Shown piece by piece: positions 61,435 to 64,000 of a stretch of DNA of 64,000 nt (within the stretch, counting starts at the first letter, position 1; the number at the start of each line of letters is the position of its first letter). Source of the DNA: Desulfosudis oleivorans (GTDB lineage Bacteria > Desulfobacterota > Desulfobacteria > Desulfobacterales > SURF-7); assembly GCA_020723325.1 (NCBI GenBank), contig DYJD01000004.1, positions 237,469 through 301,468 of the forward strand, read 5' to 3'. A program made the position numbers and the translations under genes. The notes below the pieces were generated by a model. It made no database searches. It saw only the letters and a program-made list of their open reading frames with translations, and had not been told where the DNA came from.

Positions 61435-62555
61435 AGGTAAATCGACGCACATTTCTGCAGTATGCATCCACCTCCCTGTTGCTGTTGCAAGGTTTGCCCG
61501 TCGTGGGCTGCGGCGGTCTGGTTCGAAAAGATCTATTGGCGCCGGATTCAAAACCTCCCCGGGTCGGCGGATTGACAAAAGCGGAAATGGATGTTCTGTA
61601 TCTCGCATCCCTGGCTCCCAGCGGGCATAACACCCAGCCCTGGACGGTCAGGGTCGTGGGGCCGCAGCATTGGGTGATCGGTTCGAGCAAGGCGCGCTGG
61701 CTGCCGGCAACTGATCCGCACAATCACGGGGCCCTGCTCTCCATGGGCGCGTTTATTGAAAACCTGGTGACGGCCTTGAATATTCATGGTTTTGAAGCGG
61801 ATGTTCAAGTGACGGCCAAGGACTGGCAGGATACGGAAATCGCCCACATTCGCTTTCAGAAAAGCAAAGTCGATTCTTTTCCCGTTCAAAGAATAACCAC
61901 CAGGCGCATGCTCAAAATACCCTATGGAAGGAGTGAAATTCGTCCTGCAGATGTAAATAATCTGACCGGGTATTCAATCGACCATGCCTACTATTTTTCA
62001 CCTGAAACGCGGCAGGCGGCATACATCAATGAGGGCACGCTGGAATGCAATCGCATTCAGGATTCCAGAAGGGACGCCCTGGAGGAGACTGCCAATTGGA
62101 TCCGCTGGTCCGATGAAGAGGCCAGGGAACATATGGACGGTCTGACGCCTGCGTCCATGTCCATTCACGGCTTGGCCGGTTGGGTGGCGCGCAATTTTTT
62201 TACACGGCAATCGATTTTTGTGGAAAGAAACCGTGAAATGTATCTGGAGCTGGTGGAAAAACTTCTCGAAAATCACGGCGGCTGGCTGGTGATCGCCGGC
62301 AAGGATTCCTCGGCGGCCGCCCTGATTGAAAGCGGCAGGAAATTTGAAAGGATCTGGCTAAAAGCCCGCGAACTGAATATCGGCGTACAGCCTTTTTCAC
62401 AATTGCTGGAAGAAGCCCCTGGAGCAACCGCCGGTTTGGCCGGCATCACCGGCGAAGTCCATTTTATTATGCGCCTGGGGTATGTTGAATCCTATCCGGA
62501 ACCGGTCAGCTTACGCAGGCCGGTCCGGGATTTCGTGTCAATCGTTTCCGGGTAG
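61431..62555 (+). CDS. Tat-exported nitroreductase-like (Acg-type) flavoprotein (374 aa)
   Basis: A twin-arginine signal (NRRTFLQ, Arg5-Arg6) with a hydrophobic stretch and VVGC (Cys27), so it may be a Tat-exported lipoprotein. The mature region resembles nitroreductase-fold proteins of the Acg group (SLAPSGHNTQPW is the FMN-site motif, then GALLSMGAFIENL and GWLVIAGKDSSAAALIESGR). Tat export suits a protein that folds with its flavin in the cytoplasm. ATGA overlap with the cytochrome c3 gene makes that cytochrome the likely electron donor. The substrate is unknown. Lengthened compared with simple nitroreductases because two half-domains are present. Confidence 0.84.
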   Translation: MKVNRRTFLQYASTSLLLLQGLPVVGCGGLVRKDLLAPDSKPPRVGGLTKAEMDVLYLASLAPSGHNTQPWTVRVVGPQHWVIGSSKARWLPATDPHNHGALLSMGAFIENLVTALNIHGFEADVQVTAKDWQDTEIAHIRFQKSKVDSFPVQRITTRRMLKIPYGRSEIRPADVNNLTGYSIDHAYYFSPETRQAAYINEGTLECNRIQDSRRDALEETANWIRWSDEEAREHMDGLTPASMSIHGLAGWVARNFFTRQSIFVERNREMYLELVEKLLENHGGWLVIAGKDSSAAALIESGRKFERIWLKARELNIGVQPFSQLLEEAPGATAGLAGITGEVHFIMRLGYVESYPEPVSLRRPVRDFVSIVSG

Positions 62556-62657
62556 TTTCTTTTCGGAATTTCGCTGCGAAAAAAAGTTGACTTTACGATT
62601 ATTTCATACTATCTGAAGCATCTGTAAGCAAAACGTTTGCATACCCTTTATTACTGC

Positions 62658-62716
62658 TTGAGCGGCATGGCTCCCTTGCGCTTTTGGGCGCATCCCCCCA
62701 AGGTCATGCCGCTCAA
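62658..62716. other. Long inverted repeat between nitroreductase and caspase-like genes
   Basis: TTGAGCGGCATG (62658-62669) pairs perfectly with CATGCCGCTCAA (62705-62716) around a 35-base loop that contains a smaller GCGC...GCGC hairpin. An outer ACTGCTT / AAGCAGT pair flanks it, the second arm at about 62728-62736. It may be a terminator of the cytochrome operon or a structured leader of the next gene. No T-run follows directly. Confidence 0.6.
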
Positions 62717-62815
62717 TCCTCCCGTTTTAAGCAGTTAAATTTTTTTTCAGCCATGCCGTTTCCGGTTTTTCCATTCCAGGCCGTGGAGTACCATATGAAT
62801 TAAAGGAGAAAAGTC

Positions 62816-63646
62816 ATGACAAGCAAACGAAAAGCACTGTGTGTGGGCATTAATCAGTTCAAGAATTACCCAAGCGCCGCTTTGCAGGGCTGTGTCAATG
62901 ATGCCAATGAGATGTCCAAGCTTTTGCAAGCATTGTTGGGATTCGGCGGCAGCGACGTCACTGTTTTAACCGACGCCCAGGCCACCAAGGCCAATATCAT
63001 GGGGCAACTTAAAAAATTGGTGGACGAAGCCAAGGCCGGCAAGTGCGATTATTTGGTTTTCAGCCTGTCCAGCCATGGCACCCAGGTTCCGGATGGTAAT
63101 GATGAAGAGCCGGATCATGCCGACGAGGCCTTTTGTCCCCATGATCTGGCCCAGAAAGGTGGAAAATGGGATCCAGCCCATATCATCGTGGATGACGAAC
63201 TGCGGGATTTGTTCGTGCAATTGCCTTCCCAGGTGTTGTTGGAAGTGTTTCTGGACACTTGTCACAGCGGCTCGGGTCTCAAGGGTATCGATCATCTGCT
63301 GGAGCGCAAGCCGCGCTATTTGCCGCCGCCTTCCCTGGAAGCCTTTCTGCAGGTGGAGGGTATCAAGCAACGGGGCCTGACCCGCAGTCTGCTGGAAAAA
63401 GGCATGGGCCAGCATATCCTCTGGGCCGCCTGCCGGGCCGACCAGACCAGCGCCGACGCCCATATCGCCGGGGGCTGGCACGGGGCCTTCACCTACTACT
63501 TCTGCAAGGAAATGAATGCCAGCAAGACCACCCTCAGCCGCTCAAAACTGCTGGCCAAGGTTCGGGCGGATCTGAAGGCCGGGCACTACAGCCAGGTTCC
63601 CCAGTTGGAGGGCGCGGCCACCAAGCGCAAATCCCTGGTGGAATAA
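62816..63646 (+). CDS. Caspase-like peptidase, metacaspase type C14 (276 aa)
   Basis: A p20-type caspase fold with the catalytic dyad His87 (SLSSHGTQ) and Cys149 (DTCHSG). The acidic DGNDEEPDHADEAFCPHD loop is typical of metacaspases, which cleave after Arg or Lys and are often calcium-dependent. No signal peptide or extra domains are seen, so it is a compact cytoplasmic enzyme. AAAGGAGAA lies before the ATG. No adjacent partner or target gene is visible up to the right edge, except a broken gene. Function is not predictable; regulated proteolysis or programmed cell death are the family themes. Confidence 0.88.
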   Translation: MTSKRKALCVGINQFKNYPSAALQGCVNDANEMSKLLQALLGFGGSDVTVLTDAQATKANIMGQLKKLVDEAKAGKCDYLVFSLSSHGTQVPDGNDEEPDHADEAFCPHDLAQKGGKWDPAHIIVDDELRDLFVQLPSQVLLEVFLDTCHSGSGLKGIDHLLERKPRYLPPPSLEAFLQVEGIKQRGLTRSLLEKGMGQHILWAACRADQTSADAHIAGGWHGAFTYYFCKEMNASKTTLSRSKLLAKVRADLKAGHYSQVPQLEGAATKRKSLVE

Positions 63647-63737
63647 AAGTTGTAAATGCCCAGGTGAATAGCCCGAAGGCTGAAGGTTTTCGGTTTGAAT
63701 CAAGGGATGACCGGCTTTTATTTGCGTCCATTCCCGT

Positions 63738-63929
63738 TTATTTTAGGATTTTCCAACTAATTGAAGAAGCCCTGTGCGCTACTTCGCTATGGTGTCTTTT
63801 GTGTCGAATGGATGCCCAGAGGGACAGACCGATAAAGCCGGCGCCGATCAACCCGGTCACCACCTCCGGGATCTCGATGAAGGTTCCCAGGAACATGATA
63901 AGGGCCAGGGCGCCGATGGCATAGAGTGA
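63738..63929 (-). pseudogene. 3' fragment of a DUF475-type membrane protein gene
   Basis: Read on the minus strand, an open frame ending at a TAA (63740-63738) encodes a hydrophobic segment (LYAIGALALIMFLGTF, EIPEVVTGLIGAGFIGLSLW) and a short basic tail. It closely resembles the C-terminal helices of DUF475 integral membrane proteins. The upstream part is missing: an in-frame stop (TAA at 63932-63930) and short direct repeats replace the rest of the gene. Clearly a broken gene, not functional. Confidence 0.6.
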
Positions 63930-63957
63930 TTAGGGGTCTGATTACTGATTAGGGGTC
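63928..63957. repeat. Direct repeat GATTAGGGGTC at a gene break point
   Basis: GATTAGGGGTC occurs at 63928-63938 and 63947-63957, separated by TGATTACT. It lies exactly where the DUF475-type gene is broken. Such short runs often flank REP-associated or IS200-like transposase elements, but no transposase is inside the window. Confidence 0.6.
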
Positions 63958-64000
63958 AAATCTCCGTTTGACTTTTTGTCAATGAATCAATGATTTTTTC

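Noticed and set aside
1..64000. tRNA, rRNA or self-splicing intron genes
   Set aside because: No tRNA-like cloverleaf with a TTCGA-type arm in context and no rRNA-like conserved block was noticed; a dedicated search such as tRNAscan would be needed to exclude them formally.

Overview
The window looks like part of the chromosome of a strictly anaerobic Desulfobacterota (deltaproteobacterial) bacterium, close to the sulfate-reducing Desulfobacteraceae/Desulfosarcinaceae type. This is inferred from a small tetrahaem cytochrome c3, many large hybrid histidine kinases and HD-GYP proteins, cobalamin-type radical SAM enzymes, and small palindromic intergenic repeats. I saw no rRNA, tRNA, CRISPR array or intact transposase. 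Base composition is moderately GC-rich, except for one clearly AT-rich two-gene stretch at 30165-32852.

Region 1 (1-13451) is a lipid/polyene-type biosynthetic locus read outward from a divergent control region at 9358-9536. Leftward it encodes an acyl carrier protein, a ketosynthase fused to a chain-length-factor-like domain, a cobalamin-binding-type radical SAM enzyme, a hotdog dehydratase-like protein, a second ACP, two paralogous radical SAM enzymes, two more ketosynthases and the start of a thioesterase-like gene. Rightward it encodes a second hotdog dehydratase, a FabG-type reductase, a LolA-like carrier, a DUF3261-type lipoprotein and another cobalamin-type radical SAM protein. The parts list matches aryl-polyene clusters, but four radical SAM enzymes are added and the ketosynthase/chain-length-factor pair is one polypeptide. 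This is the best candidate for an undescribed system.

Region 2 (13504-28771) has two CHASE4-type sensor kinases flanking a SWIM/SNF2 helicase, a PA14 lipoprotein, and a leftward operon for an envelope transport system: PadR regulator, LolD-like ATPase, MacB/FtsX-type permease, outer-membrane-lipoprotein-sorting protein and beta-barrel protein. Region 3 (28772-32852) holds nested repeats, a crotonase, and an AT-rich cassette of a radical SAM protein plus a PP-loop ATPase that looks imported.

Region 4 (32844-46130) is a long leftward sensory operon: a membrane Cache-like sensor, a family 1 solute-binding protein, a free HPt domain, two family 3 solute-binding proteins, a hybrid kinase, a PilZ-GNAT acyltransferase and a 1508-residue double kinase. 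It has no transporter permease, so the binding proteins probably serve sensing. Region 5 (46688-60107) holds a PlsC-type acyltransferase and two divergent c-di-GMP-related operons: binding protein / Cache-GAF hybrid kinase / HD-GYP regulator leftward, and hemerythrin / HD-GYP-HDOD / pseudokinase-AAA-GAF-GGDEF rightward. Region 6 (60219-64000) has a TetR-family gene with a perfect palindrome in its promoter, a cytochrome c3, a Tat-exported nitroreductase-like protein, a caspase-like protease, and a broken DUF475-type gene next to short direct repeats at the right edge.
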